Translations under genes and position numbers: made by a program
Shown here: piece by piece, positions 1-9,864 of the stretch
Layout: each line of letters starts with the position of its first letter
Numbering within the stretch: the stretch's first letter is position 1
Source: CAVYTF01 sp963708205
GTDB taxonomy: Bacteria > Bacteroidota > Bacteroidia > Chitinophagales > Chitinophagaceae
DNA length: 64,000 nucleotides
Assembly: GCA_963708205.1 (NCBI GenBank)
Contig: OY970196.1
Coordinates: 3,038,001 to 3,102,000, forward strand
Direction: 5' to 3'
The notes under the pieces: model-generated
Database searches by the model: none
The model's input: only the letters and a program-made list of their open reading frames with translations
What the model was told of the DNA's origin: nothing

Positions 1-3000
1 ATTGCCGCGGAGCTAAGCACTTTGGTTGTTTCCTGGAATGATGCTGCGGATATCCAGCTTTGCACTCCAAGTGATGCTTTGGTAATACCGAGCAATACAG
101 GTTGTGCAGTTGCAGGACTTGCATCTCTTACGTCAATCAATTTTTTATCATTGCGGCGAAGTATAGAATTCTCTTCTCTCAATTCTCGCACCGAAACAAT
201 TTGACCGCTTTTAAACTTTGTACTATCTCCATGTTCTACCACAACTTTCTTATCAAAAATGCGATTGTTTTCTTCATTAAAATCGTAACGATCTTCCAAA
301 TCTTCTTCTAAAAACCTTGTATCACCTGCGTCAACTATTTCTACTTTTTTCATCATTTGCCGAACGATTACTTCAATGTGTTTATCATTGATGCGCACAC
401 CTTGCAAACGATATACTTCCTGAATTTCATTCACTACATATTCCTGAACCGCAAATGGTCCCTTGATGCTCAGTATGTCAATTGGCGCTGTTTGCCCGTC
501 AGACATTGGTGTTCCTGCTTTTACGAAATCACCATCCTGAACAAGAATTTGACGGGTGAGAGGAACAAGATATTTTTTGATGATGCCATCTTTTGCTTCA
601 ACTATTATTTCACGATTTCCGCGTTTTACATTACCGAAAGTTACAACACCATCAATTTCGCAAACAATGGCAGGATTGCTTGGATTACGCGCTTCGAATA
701 ATTCTGTTACGCGTGGCAAACCTCCTGTGATATCACCGCTTTTGCGAAGTGTACGTGGAATTTTTACAATTACCTGACCTGCTTTAACTTTATCGCCTTC
801 TTCCATTACAAGACGACTTCCAATCGGTAAATTATAATTTTTTGTTTCTTTTCCTTCAACAAAAATAGAAGGTATTTTAGTTTTATCTTTTGTTTCAATA
901 ACCACTTTATCGCGATGACCTGTTTGTTCATCAGACTCTTCGCGGAATGTGATGCCTTCAATAATATTTTCGAATTTAATTTCTCCTGCAATTTCTGCAA
1001 CCACAACATTATTAAACGGATCCCATGTACAAATAATATCTCCTTTCTTAACTTGCTGTCCATCTTTTACATTAAGTGTCGCGCCATAAGGAATGTTATT
1101 GGTGATCATTAAACGATCATTTTTTACATCCATAATACGCACTTCACCTGTACGTCCAATAACAATATTTACTTTATTACCTTCATTATTTTCGGTGCTT
1201 ACAGTTCTTAAACCATCAAACTGAATAGTGCCGTCAAACTTGGCAGCCAATGTAGATTCAACCGAAGCAGAACCTGCGACGCCACCCACGTGGAATGTGC
1301 GTAATGTAAGCTGTGTGCCTGGCTCGCCAATTGATTGCGCAGCAATGATGCCAACAGCATCTCCGCGTTGTGCAAGATATCCTGTTGCTAAGTTTTTACC
1401 ATAGCATTTCACACACACACCACGCTTACTTTCGCAAGTAAGAACGGAACGAATTTCAACAGTTTCAATGCCACAATCTTCAATTAGTTTTGCGTGATCA
1501 TGCATTATTTCCTGTCCTGCTTTTATGATCAACTCATCTGTAAGCGGATTGAAGATATCATGCAAAGAAGTGCGTCCTTCAATTCTGTCACTCAGTGGTT
1601 CTATTACATCTTCATTATCTTTTAATGCAGAAGTTGCGTTGCCTCTTAGTGTGCCACAGTCTTCTTCAGTAATTACAACATCCTGCGCCACGTCAACTAA
1701 ACGACGTGTCAAATAACCGGCATCAGCAGTCTTCAAAGCCGTATCTGCCAAGCCTTTGCGCGCACCGTGCGTTGAAATAAAATAATCCAATACATTCAAT
1801 CCACCTTTGAAATTTGAAAGAATTGGGTTTTCAATAATTTCAGAACCGGTGCTTCCGCTCTTTCTTGGTTTTGCCATTAAACCTCTAATTCCTGCAAGCT
1901 GTTTTACCTGTTGCTTAGAACCGCGCGCACCTGAATCGAGCATCATATAAACAGAATTAAAACCCTGTTTATCATTTTGCATTTCACGAATCAACGTTTC
2001 TGTAATGCGGGTATCAACACGGCTCCAAATATCAATTACCTGGTTGTAGCGTTCGTTGTTTGTTATCAAACCCATGTTATAACTATCCCAAACTTCATCC
2101 ACTTCAGATTTTGCCTGATCGAGTAATTCTGTTTTTAATTGTGGTATGATAAGATCATTAATGCTGAATGATAAACCACCTCTGAATGCCATGCGAAACC
2201 CAAGTTGTTTGATATCATCTAAAAACTTTGCTGTTTTTTGAACGTCAGTTATTTTAATGATGTCACCAATAATTTCGCGAAGACTTTTTTTGGTTAAAAG
2301 AGCATTTATGTAACCAACTTCTTTTGGCACATGTTGATTAAATAAAACACGTCCGACAGTTGTCTCAATAAGCTTAGATTTCAATTCACCATTTTCGCGA
2401 ACATTTGTTTTCAATTTAATGTTTGCGTGCAGGTCAATTTTTTCTTCGTTATATGCGATGATTACTTCTTCCTGGCTATAAAATGCCTTGCCTTCACCTT
2501 TTACTATTTCTTTATCAGTAGATTTTTTCCCTTTTGTAATATAATATAAACCCAACACCATGTCTTGCGACGGAAGTGTAATTGGTGTGCCGTTTTGGGG
2601 ATTTAAAATGTTGTGCGAAGACAGCATTAATAATTGCGCTTCTAAGATTGCAGCGCTGCTTAACGGAACATGCACAGCCATTTGATCACCGTCAAAGTCT
2701 GCGTTAAAAGCAGCCGTTACCAAAGGATGCAATTGTATTGCTTTTCCTTCAACTAACTTTGGCTGAAAAGCCTGTATTGAAAGGCGATGCAGTGTTGGTG
2801 CACGATTAAGCATTACAGGATGTCCTTTCAAAATATTTTCTAGTATATCCCAAACAATCGCTTCTTTTTTATCGACTAATTTCTTTGCAGATTTTACAGT
2901 TTTTACAATACCTCTTTCAATAAGTTTGCGAATGATAAATGGCTTAAATAATTCTGCAGCCATATCTTTTGGCAAACCACATTCGTGCATTTTTAATTCT

Positions 3001-4118
3001 GGTCCAACTACAATTACTGAACGACCTGAATAGTCAACACGTTTTCCTAAAAGGTTTTGACGGAATCGTCCCTGCTTACCTTTTAATACATCACTTAAAG
3101 ATTTTAACGCACGTCCACCTTCTGCTTTTACAGCATTCGATTTGCGTGAATTATCAAATAAAGAATCAATGGATTCCTGCAGCATGCGTTTTTCATTACG
3201 CAAAATCACTTCCGGCGCTTTGATCTCCAATAATCTTTTCAAACGGTTATTACGAATAATTACGCGTCTGTATAAATCATTTAAATCTGAAGACGCAAAT
3301 CGTCCGCCATCCAATGGTACCAAAGGTCTTAGCTCTGGGGGAATAACAGGAATATATTGCATTACCATCCATTCAGGACGATTGGTAATACGCAAAGCGG
3401 CATCGCGAAAAGATTCTACAACACTTAATCTTTTTAAAGCATCAGCTTTGCGCTGCTGCGAAGTTTCGTTTGCTGCTGCATTTCTTAAACTAAAACTCAA
3501 TTCATCCAGATCAATTCTTGCCAATAAATCGTGCACAGCTTCAGCGCCCATTTTTGCAATAAATTTCTGTGGATCATCATCAGATAAATACTGGTTATCT
3601 TTTGGAAGATTATCCAATATTTCAAGATATTCTTCTTCACTTAAAAGATCAGCCGGTTTTAAACCTTTGTCTTCTCGAATGCCAGCCTGAATAACAACAT
3701 ATCTTTCGTAATAAACAATGCTTTCAAGCTTTTTAGAACTTACGCCAAGCAAATAACCAATCTTATTTGGCAAACTTTTGAAATACCAAATATGCACAAC
3801 CGGAACAACCAATTTAATATGTCCCATGCGTTCCCGGCGAACTTTTTTTTCTGTAACTTCAACTCCGCAACGGTCGCACACAATACCTTTATAACGTATG
3901 CGTTTGTATTTGCCACAAGCGCATTCGTAATCTTTTACGGGACCAAAAATGCGTTCGCAAAACAAACCATCGCGTTCAGGTTTGTATGTGCGATAATTAA
4001 TAGTTTCGGGTTTTAATACTTCACCAAAACTGCGTTCTAAAATACTGTCGGGACTTGCAAGTCCAATAGTAATTTTAGAAAAAGCCGGTCTGGTACGATT
4101 TTCTTTTTTAATAGGCAT
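1..4118 (-). CDS. rpoC: DNA-directed RNA polymerase subunit beta' (5' part, runs off the left edge)
   Basis: This is the largest catalytic subunit of RNA polymerase. The reading frame is open from the ATG at 4118 to the window edge, about 1372 residues, so only the C-terminal end is missing. The N-terminal zinc ribbon has Cys66, Cys68, Cys81 and Cys84. The absolutely conserved NADFDGDQMAVH active-site motif carries the Mg-binding Asp474, Asp476 and Asp478. A second zinc site (CGTLRG ... CESKRGVCVKCYG) and the trigger-loop region (AAQSIGEPGTQLTLRTFH) follow. The gene upstream on the same strand is a membrane protein, not rpoB, and about 260 bp separate them, so rpoC here has its own leader. 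Plus-strand frames across this stretch are shadows. Identification is certain. Confidence 0.97.
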   Translation of the reverse strand, partial: MPIKKENRTRPAFSKITIGLASPDSILERSFGEVLKPETINYRTYKPERDGLFCERIFGPVKDYECACGKYKRIRYKGIVCDRCGVEVTEKKVRRERMGHIKLVVPVVHIWYFKSLPNKIGYLLGVSSKKLESIVYYERYVVIQAGIREDKGLKPADLLSEEEYLEILDNLPKDNQYLSDDDPQKFIAKMGAEAVHDLLARIDLDELSFSLRNAAANETSQQRKADALKRLSVVESFRDAALRITNRPEWMVMQYIPVIPPELRPLVPLDGGRFASSDLNDLYRRVIIRNNRLKRLLEIKAPEVILRNEKRMLQESIDSLFDNSRKSNAVKAEGGRALKSLSDVLKGKQGRFRQNLLGKRVDYSGRSVIVVGPELKMHECGLPKDMAAELFKPFIIRKLIERGIVKTVKSAKKLVDKKEAIVWDILENILKGHPVMLNRAPTLHRLSIQAFQPKLVEGKAIQLHPLVTAAFNADFDGDQMAVHVPLSSAAILEAQLLMLSSHNILNPQNGTPITLPSQDMVLGLYYITKGKKSTDKEIVKGEGKAFYSQEEVIIAYNEEKIDLHANIKLKTNVRENGELKSKLIETTVGRVLFNQHVPKEVGYINALLTKKSLREIIGDIIKITDVQKTAKFLDDIKQLGFRMAFRGGLSFSINDLIIPQLKTELLDQAKSEVDEVWDSYNMGLITNNERYNQVIDIWSRVDTRITETLIREMQNDKQGFNSVYMMLDSGARGSKQQVKQLAGIRGLMAKPRKSGSTGSEIIENPILSNFKGGLNVLDYFISTHGARKGLADTALKTADAGYLTRRLVDVAQDVVITEEDCGTLRGNATSALKDNEDVIEPLSDRIEGRTSLHDIFNPLTDELIIKAGQEIMHDHAKLIEDCGIETVEIRSVLTCESKRGVCVKCYGKNLATGYLAQRGDAVGIIAAQSIGEPGTQLTLRTFHVGGVAGSASVESTLAAKFDGTIQFDGLRTVSTENNEGNKVNIVIGRTGEVRIMDVKNDRLMITNNIPYGATLNVKDGQQVKKGDIICTWDPFNNVVVAEIAGEIKFENIIEGITFREESDEQTGHRDKVVIETKDKTKIPSIFVEGKETKNYNLPIGSRLVMEEGDKVKAGQVIVKIPRTLRKSGDITGGLPRVTELFEARNPSNPAIVCEIDGVVTFGNVKRGNREIIVEAKDGIIKKYLVPLTRQILVQDGDFVKAGTPMSDGQTAPIDILSIKGPFAVQEYVVNEIQEVYRLQGVRINDKHIEVIVRQMMKKVEIVDAGDTRFLEEDLEDRYDFNEENNRIFDKKVVVEHGDSTKFKSGQIVSVRELREENSILRRNDKKLIDVRDASPATAQPVLLGITKASLGVQSWISAASFQETTKVLSSAA

Positions 4119-4318
4119 ATTTTAAAATTGCAATTTTTAACTTTTAAACTTCTACAATTCAAAAATCTTTCCTTTGCTTCACTACAATATCATTATCAAA
4201 ATTTCTTTTAAAATTCTGATTTAAAAATCTTTCTCAAAAAGAAGACTTTACCGGTTTTGAATGATTATTATTGTTGGAAAATTGCAAAGAATAAGCTACT
4301 TCAAATTGCATAGGGCGG

Positions 4319-4326
4319 CAAAGTTA
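4319..4326 (-). promoter_or_regulatory. Candidate Bacteroidota -7 promoter element for rpoC
   Basis: The minus strand reads TAACTTTG followed by CCGCCC, a full match to the Bacteroidota -7 consensus TAnnTTTG. It would give a 5' UTR of about 190 nt. A TTTG lies upstream, but about 25 nt away instead of the usual 19-21, so the -33 part is weak. Nothing else recognisable was seen in the 4119-4377 spacer, which is very AT-rich. Confidence 0.45.
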
Positions 4327-4377
4327 CGTATAAATAAATTAATTGAAAAAACAAAATTTTTATTTTATCATTAATTT

Positions 4378-6600
4378 TTATGCGTTTTGCAATTCTTTCA
4401 GAATTTTCTCTTGTTGCACGATTGCGTTGTAAATTAATTTCAATTGATCGCTAATGGTTTTTAACGGCAGCAATTGCTTTCTTGCGGCTGTGCTTTCATT
4501 TATTTTATTTGCTGCGATTTCATCTTTTCTTTGTGCCAAAAGTTCTTGTATTCTCAATTCTAACGGATCAATTTTTATTAAATTTTTCTCTATATTTTCA
4601 CTTGAGTTGTAAAAATTTTCAACACTTATAAATGCAGTGTCTATTTTTTTAATAATAGATAAAAACTCTTCCGTCGGAAATTGATCTCTAAACTTTTCCG
4701 AATAATATGAAAGCGAAGCAATATAAGAAGTCAGCAAATGACTGGTTGCAACAAACTTGTGATAATCCTGTGCTTTGATCCTTTTTCTTTTTGGTTCAGA
4801 CATCATACGTTGAAAATTATCACTAAGATTACTTAACGAAACGAATGCATTTTTGCGTGCAAGTTTGAATTCATTTACATTATAATCTCCTTTTAAAAAC
4901 AATCGGGCAACTTGCAAAAAATATATGTGATTTGCCTGAAGCGCATGCTCCATATATTCTTTTATTTTTTCATGCTCCCATGTTGGCAATAAATTGATTG
5001 AAACAACAAAAGCAATAAAAGAACCAATTGCAGTATCAATAATTCTGTCTGTAAAAACGGCATGCAAACTTGCGGGATTCAGAAAATAAAAACTTAAAAT
5101 AACATACACGGTTATGGCTGCCGAACTGAGCAAATATTTTATGCGGATAAAAGTATAAGCGATAATCATTGCTAATAATAAAGCAATGAAAAGTATAATT
5201 TTTTCATTCGTTAAATATAATAATCCGAAGCTGAAAGCCGCGCCCAGCAATGTTCCTACAAGCCTGTGAAAATTTCTCTGTTTTGTAATACTGTATGCGG
5301 GTTTTATAATTGCTACAACTGTAAGCAATATCCAATAATCATGGCCAAACGGAAAAAAGAAAGAAACAAAATAACCGATCAGCATTGCCGTCGTAAGCCT
5401 TACAGCATGTCTGAAGTTAGCAGATTGTAAAGTAAAATTTTCAATAAATAAACGGGGATTTATTTCAGTATGTGAAATAAAATTTTCGAAACTCACTTCA
5501 CTTTTGAATGTATGAATTGTTTTTTTCTGATAAGCCGTAAAACTTTGCAGTTGTTTTATTCTTTCACCCAGATCTTCAATGCTGTCAAGAATATTTCGCA
5601 GTTTAATAAATGCTTCAACATTTTGTTCATTCAGTTTTTCGCTGCGCAATAATGTATAAGATTGTTGAAGTTGAGATATTGCTTTGTCAATTTTATCATC
5701 ATCATTAAAAGCTGTTTCTTTTTGAATATTAATTCCGGTTTCTTTCAAAGTTTCTGACAAAGCAAAAATGCAGGAATGATATTCATTTAAAATATTTTCA
5801 TCATCAAAATCAGTGTGTAATAATTGATAATCCTGCTGAGCGGTAATTATTCTTTCAAACAAATCAACATTGTTTAAAAAAATAAATAAAAGCGTTCTTC
5901 CTTTTACAGTAGATTCATTTACAACTTCACGTGTTCTGAAAATTAATTCCCGTAAATTTTCATGCTGTTGGTCAATAAACACCTGGCTTTTTATCAAATC
6001 TTTATACAATTCGTTTTCATCATTATTTTTTAAATAAAACAAAGATTTTATTCTTAGGTAGTTTGCTGTTTCAATAATATTTTCTCCAAGCAATTGTTGT
6101 ATCAAACGAAAAGGCCGCAATTTTTGTAAGACAATTGCAAACAAGATGTACCACAAGCTGCCTAGCGAAAACCAAAGTGCATTGTATAAAATGTTTATTC
6201 CTTTTATATTAATATCAATATTGAAAATAAACACAAACAATGCAATGCTTCCGATGGAACTAATGCGATTTCCATAAACTGTTATCAGAGAAAAAAACAT
6301 TCCGAAGACAATAATTTCTGTAACAATTGCTATTTTATAAGAATGCAGGTAACCTGAAATTATCGCAACAAAAAAATTAAATATCAAACTTGCAACGAGA
6401 GTGTTTTTTCTATGGTCATATGGTCCAGGAGAATCGGTTAAGCCAACGCAAACGGTGCCAAAGGGAATGGAAAAAAGTGCGCCAAGCAAACTGTATTGAT
6501 ATAAAACAAAAGCAGGTATAAGTACAGCTGCAGTTAATCTTATACCGGCATTGAAATGTTGCGTATGAATAATTTTTCTCGAGTTAATTGAAAAGCGCAT
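4378..6600 (-). CDS. FUSC/YccS-family integral membrane protein
   Basis: The 740-residue protein has the two-block layout of the fusaric acid resistance-like (FUSC, YccS/YhfK) family. A hydrophobic cluster (about residues 17-165) is followed by a long soluble helical region (about 170-390), a second hydrophobic cluster (about 395-545) and a soluble C-terminal tail. Family members sit in the inner membrane and are thought to move aromatic acids or other small organic anions, but the substrate of this one cannot be read from sequence. It lies directly upstream of rpoC on the same strand, with a gap of about 260 bp. Its 5' end faces a divergent small gene. The start ATG at 6600 is the first in frame and gives a normal N-terminus. 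Confidence 0.8.
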   Translation of the reverse strand: MRFSINSRKIIHTQHFNAGIRLTAAVLIPAFVLYQYSLLGALFSIPFGTVCVGLTDSPGPYDHRKNTLVASLIFNFFVAIISGYLHSYKIAIVTEIIVFGMFFSLITVYGNRISSIGSIALFVFIFNIDINIKGINILYNALWFSLGSLWYILFAIVLQKLRPFRLIQQLLGENIIETANYLRIKSLFYLKNNDENELYKDLIKSQVFIDQQHENLRELIFRTREVVNESTVKGRTLLFIFLNNVDLFERIITAQQDYQLLHTDFDDENILNEYHSCIFALSETLKETGINIQKETAFNDDDKIDKAISQLQQSYTLLRSEKLNEQNVEAFIKLRNILDSIEDLGERIKQLQSFTAYQKKTIHTFKSEVSFENFISHTEINPRLFIENFTLQSANFRHAVRLTTAMLIGYFVSFFFPFGHDYWILLTVVAIIKPAYSITKQRNFHRLVGTLLGAAFSFGLLYLTNEKIILFIALLLAMIIAYTFIRIKYLLSSAAITVYVILSFYFLNPASLHAVFTDRIIDTAIGSFIAFVVSINLLPTWEHEKIKEYMEHALQANHIYFLQVARLFLKGDYNVNEFKLARKNAFVSLSNLSDNFQRMMSEPKRKRIKAQDYHKFVATSHLLTSYIASLSYYSEKFRDQFPTEEFLSIIKKIDTAFISVENFYNSSENIEKNLIKIDPLELRIQELLAQRKDEIAANKINESTAARKQLLPLKTISDQLKLIYNAIVQQEKILKELQNA

Positions 6601-6669
6601 TGAATGAAATTTTTAAACAATCTCTGCCATTAAAATTGTTAATCAAATGTGCATTAACGATTGCTTTAA

Positions 6670-6699
6670 TTGAAGTTAACAATGTCTATTGCAACTTTG
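6670..6699 (+). promoter_or_regulatory. Candidate promoter for the 79-residue gene
   Basis: TTG at 6670-6672 and CAACTTTG at 6692-6699 are separated by exactly 19 nt, the spacing expected for Bacteroidota -33/-7 elements. The -7 box has one mismatch to TAnnTTTG. Transcription would start near 6706, about 10 nt before the ATG at 6716, which supports that short gene being real. Confidence 0.45.
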
Positions 6700-6715
6700 T
6701 ATTGTCAAATAAAAT

Positions 6716-6955
6716 ATGAAAATAGAATTAATATTGCCGGTAAAAAATCATTCATTTAGTAAGAATGATATTGAATTTGAAAGATTATTTTCTCAAAGAG
6801 TTTTACCCAAACTTGAGTGCCTTATCTCTTTTTTGGAAACTCATGATATTATGGATACACAAAATCGTGTGTATGTAAAAAACCTGGGCTCGGTTGGTCG
6901 TGCTTATACCAAATCTGAAACGGAACCGTTTCAATTTATCATTTGCAAAAATTAA
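6716..6955 (+). CDS. Small hypothetical protein (79 aa)
   Basis: This short protein begins MKIELILPVKNHSF and has no signal peptide, membrane segment or motif I recognise. It looks like a compact alpha/beta protein with a charged centre (FERLFSQRVLPKLECL). A candidate promoter with good spacing lies just upstream. Its stop codon overlaps the stop of the convergent gene on the other strand by 4 bp, typical of a compact real gene pair. Function unknown. The main alternative is that it is not translated. Confidence 0.55.
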   Translation: MKIELILPVKNHSFSKNDIEFERLFSQRVLPKLECLISFLETHDIMDTQNRVYVKNLGSVGRAYTKSETEPFQFIICKN

Positions 6956-8511
6956 TCAACAGCTTTTCTTTTTCTACCTGCTAAAAATCTCTTTCGCCTT
7001 ACTTCCTGCACAGGTATTTTTTTTATTTTGCTTTCAAGCCATGCATTAATATCCAGATACATGAAGGAACGGGTTTCTAGCGTATCACCTTCAAGCTTTT
7101 CCAATTTTTGTTTTAATGTTTTAAACGCTTCTAAAATTTTGTTTGGTGAAAGCGAAAAAGCTTTTCTGAGAAAACGAAATATTTCTTCTTCAACAGTGCT
7201 GAGATTTTTCATTTTTGCCATAAAACGATAAACGGATTTAATGAGATATTCCAGCAATTGATCATTACCTAATTCATAATGCGCGATCAAATGCAACAGG
7301 CGAGCATAACATTGCAGATCGGTTCTTAATTCAAATTTCCAGTTAATGATTTTATTTAAATATTCAATTGTATTTTCATTATCTCCGCTTCCAAAATATA
7401 AGCATGCGATCTTGTAATAAAAAACAAGAATGCGGTGTTTATCAAGATGCAATTTGTATTCTTCTAATTTTTGTTCGATATAAGGAACAAGCTCCAAACC
7501 CTTTGTGAACGTGCCTTCCAGGAAATGTAGATTGATTTTTGCAATATGCAGATATACAAATGTCTGGATGCGCACGTTGGCATTTATGTTGCCTTCTTCC
7601 GAGCATGCAAAAGCTTCAAACTGTTTTAAAACTTCATCAAATTTTTCATAATTATTTAAATCGAGATGCGCACTTAGTAAATTATGCATTGCCTTAATAT
7701 ATTGACCGGTTTCAATTTTTATCATGGCAGGTTCTGCTAAAAAAAGCGTTACCCATTTTTGCGCATAACGATAATACAAAAGCAGGTCCTGTAAAATAAA
7801 ATTGTACCAACAATAAGATTGATACAAATACATTTTTTCATAAAAGGATAATGTATTTATATTAACCAGAGGAAGGTTTGAATGAAAAAACATTTTTATC
7901 GCATTCACATCTTTTTCATCTCTTGCATGTCCTGATTTTATATACCAGCTATATAGTTGCAGCGAAAGATTTGAAAGCTTGCTGACAAGATTTAAATGCT
8001 CATTCACTTTTTCAACTTCCTGCGATATTTCTTCAGCCCTGTTTTGAATGCTGCCCGTAATATGCAGTGCCTCAATTTTCTTTTCAAAAAATAGAGCCTG
8101 CATCTGAAACGTAAGCTGGTGGCTCGTTTCAGCAAGTTGCTTTATTTTTCCAAGAATTTTTAAAGATTGATTATAAAGACCTTTATTATATAAAATTCTA
8201 GCATTCGCCATTTGTTCGTTAAGCAACAAATCAATATTATCATCATCTTTTGTGTGCCTTATGCTGGCAAGAATTTGTTTGAAAAGATTGGCTTTTAGAT
8301 TTGAGAGCTGTTGTTTATTTATCGTTTTATTTTTTTTCAATAAGGTCTCTTCATCATATTCATGCATCTTATCAAGCGCATCAAATAAAGTGATCATCTT
8401 TAAGTCTTCATTTCCGCCATTTCTTCTTACAAATAATTTAAAATTCTTTTTTTCGCTTTTTTCAAGCGATTTTACTAATTGAAAAAGTTCATCTGTTGTG
8501 CGATTGTACAT
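6952..8511 (-). CDS. Hypothetical helical-repeat (TPR-like) protein, 519 aa
   Basis: The protein is almost entirely predicted helix, with regularly spaced aromatic/leucine patterns such as ARILYNKGLYNQSLKILGKI and IACLYFGSGDNENTIEYLNK that resemble degenerate tetratricopeptide units. The N-terminus (about 1-100) is rich in lysine and glutamate. There is no signal peptide or membrane span, so it is probably a cytoplasmic scaffold or interaction protein. Conserved uncharacterised proteins of this type are common in Chitinophagaceae, as far as I recall. It is transcribed away from leuA, with a 183-bp divergent spacer. No enzymatic motif is visible. Confidence 0.75.
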   Translation of the reverse strand: MYNRTTDELFQLVKSLEKSEKKNFKLFVRRNGGNEDLKMITLFDALDKMHEYDEETLLKKNKTINKQQLSNLKANLFKQILASIRHTKDDDNIDLLLNEQMANARILYNKGLYNQSLKILGKIKQLAETSHQLTFQMQALFFEKKIEALHITGSIQNRAEEISQEVEKVNEHLNLVSKLSNLSLQLYSWYIKSGHARDEKDVNAIKMFFHSNLPLVNINTLSFYEKMYLYQSYCWYNFILQDLLLYYRYAQKWVTLFLAEPAMIKIETGQYIKAMHNLLSAHLDLNNYEKFDEVLKQFEAFACSEEGNINANVRIQTFVYLHIAKINLHFLEGTFTKGLELVPYIEQKLEEYKLHLDKHRILVFYYKIACLYFGSGDNENTIEYLNKIINWKFELRTDLQCYARLLHLIAHYELGNDQLLEYLIKSVYRFMAKMKNLSTVEEEIFRFLRKAFSLSPNKILEAFKTLKQKLEKLEGDTLETRSFMYLDINAWLESKIKKIPVQEVRRKRFLAGRKRKAVD

Positions 8512-8694
8512 TGTAAATATTAAATAATAAAATCCTTATTCAGTAAAGCTTTCAGCGAATTTAAAGCGATTTAGGCAGTGTAACTATGATGATACTTTAA
8601 TTTTATTATATCAATTTGGAAAAATATTTTTACCAGTCTAAAATTTACCAATAGTAATTATTGTCTTTTAATTGTGTCATTTTAATTTCTTGTT
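8512..8694. other. Divergent spacer upstream of leuA
   Basis: This 183-bp AT-rich spacer must hold the promoters for leuA and for the helical-repeat gene. I found no clean TAnnTTTG box, no terminator hairpin, and no T-box or leucine-codon leader. Confidence 0.4.
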
Positions 8695-9864
8695 ATGAAC
8701 AAAAAGAAGATTGATATTTTTGATACAACACTTCGTGATGGCGAACAGGTTCCGGGATGCAAATTAAATACAAAAGAAAAAGTAGAACTTGCTTTAGTAC
8801 TCGAAGATTTGGGCGTTGATATTCTTGAAGCAGGCTTTCCTATTTCAAGCCCGGGCGATTTTTATTCGGTAACAGAAATTTCTAAAGTAATTAAAAATAC
8901 GTCAGTTTGCGGTCTCACACGAGCTGTTTTAAAAGATATTGAAGTTGCTGCAGAAGCATTAAAAAATGCAGCAAAACCTCGCATTCACACCGGAATCGGC
9001 ACTTCTGATTTTCATATCAAATCAAAATTCAATTCTACGCGTGAAGATATTTTGCAACGCGCCATTCAATGTGTAAAGTGGGCAAAAAATTTTGTAGATG
9101 ATGTTGAATTTTATGCAGAAGATGCAGGCAGAACAGACAATGATTATCTCGTAAAAGTTATAGAAGCAGTGATCAAAGCGGGCGCAACAGTTGTAAATAT
9201 TCCTGATACAACCGGCTATTGTTTGCCTGATCAATACCGAGATAAAATTGCTTATCTTATCAACAATGTTCCGAATATTGATAAAGCAACGATCTCTTGT
9301 CATTGTCACAACGATTTAGGTCTTGCAACCGCAAACTCAATCGCAGGCGTTGTTGCAGGCGCCGGACAAATTGAATGCACTATAAATGGTTTGGGCGAAA
9401 GAGCTGGTAATACATCTCTTGAAGAATGTGTAATGATCATGAAGCAACATCATTCACTCGGCTTTTATACAAACATCAAAACAGAAAAATTAAATCCCGT
9501 CAGTCGGCTTGTTTCCGAAACAATGCGTATGCCTGTTCAGCCAAATAAAGCCATTGTTGGAAGCAATGCATTTGCGCATTCCAGCGGCATTCACCAGGAT
9601 GGATTTTTGAAAGATAAACTCACATATGAAAGTATCAATCCTGAAAGTGTTGGTGCTGATGGAAGCAAGATAGTGTTAACAGCCAGAAGCGGCAGAAGTG
9701 CCTTGGCACATAGGTTTCAGAAGATTGGATATAGTTTTAACAGAAACGACATTGATGTTTTATACGATCAGTTTGTAACGGTTGCAGACAAGAAAAAAGA
9801 AGTGAGAGATGAAGATTTGCATGAGCTTGCGAAAGCATATCATGCCATTGAAATAGGTATTTAA
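8695..9864 (+). CDS. leuA: 2-isopropylmalate synthase, short form
   Basis: LeuA condenses acetyl-CoA with 2-oxoisovalerate, the committed step of leucine synthesis. The N-terminal signature DTTLRDGEQVPG, the metal-binding HCHNDLGLA and the NGLGERAGNTSLEE segment are all present in the TIM-barrel HMGL-like domain (about residues 5-270). A helical linker domain follows (HSSGIHQDG). At 389 residues the protein ends where long LeuA proteins (about 510-520) continue into the LeuA dimer domain that binds leucine. That allosteric domain is absent. Homocitrate or citramalate synthase are alternatives, but the position directly before leuCDB makes LeuA the best call. First gene of the amino-acid cluster. 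Confidence 0.92.
   Translation: MNKKKIDIFDTTLRDGEQVPGCKLNTKEKVELALVLEDLGVDILEAGFPISSPGDFYSVTEISKVIKNTSVCGLTRAVLKDIEVAAEALKNAAKPRIHTGIGTSDFHIKSKFNSTREDILQRAIQCVKWAKNFVDDVEFYAEDAGRTDNDYLVKVIEAVIKAGATVVNIPDTTGYCLPDQYRDKIAYLINNVPNIDKATISCHCHNDLGLATANSIAGVVAGAGQIECTINGLGERAGNTSLEECVMIMKQHHSLGFYTNIKTEKLNPVSRLVSETMRMPVQPNKAIVGSNAFAHSSGIHQDGFLKDKLTYESINPESVGADGSKIVLTARSGRSALAHRFQKIGYSFNRNDIDVLYDQFVTVADKKKEVRDEDLHELAKAYHAIEIGI

Noticed and set aside
357..3690. Several plus-strand open frames across the first 4 kb (for example 357-701 and 3142-3690).
   Set aside because: They lie opposite rpoC, whose minus-strand frame is continuous and has all catalytic motifs. The plus-strand translations resemble nothing.
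8586..8600. Tiny frame ATG-ATG-ATA-CTT-stop upstream of leuA, encoding Met-Met-Ile-Leu, as a leader peptide.
   Set aside because: Only one Leu codon and one Ile codon, no paired terminator/antiterminator hairpins, and easily due to chance.
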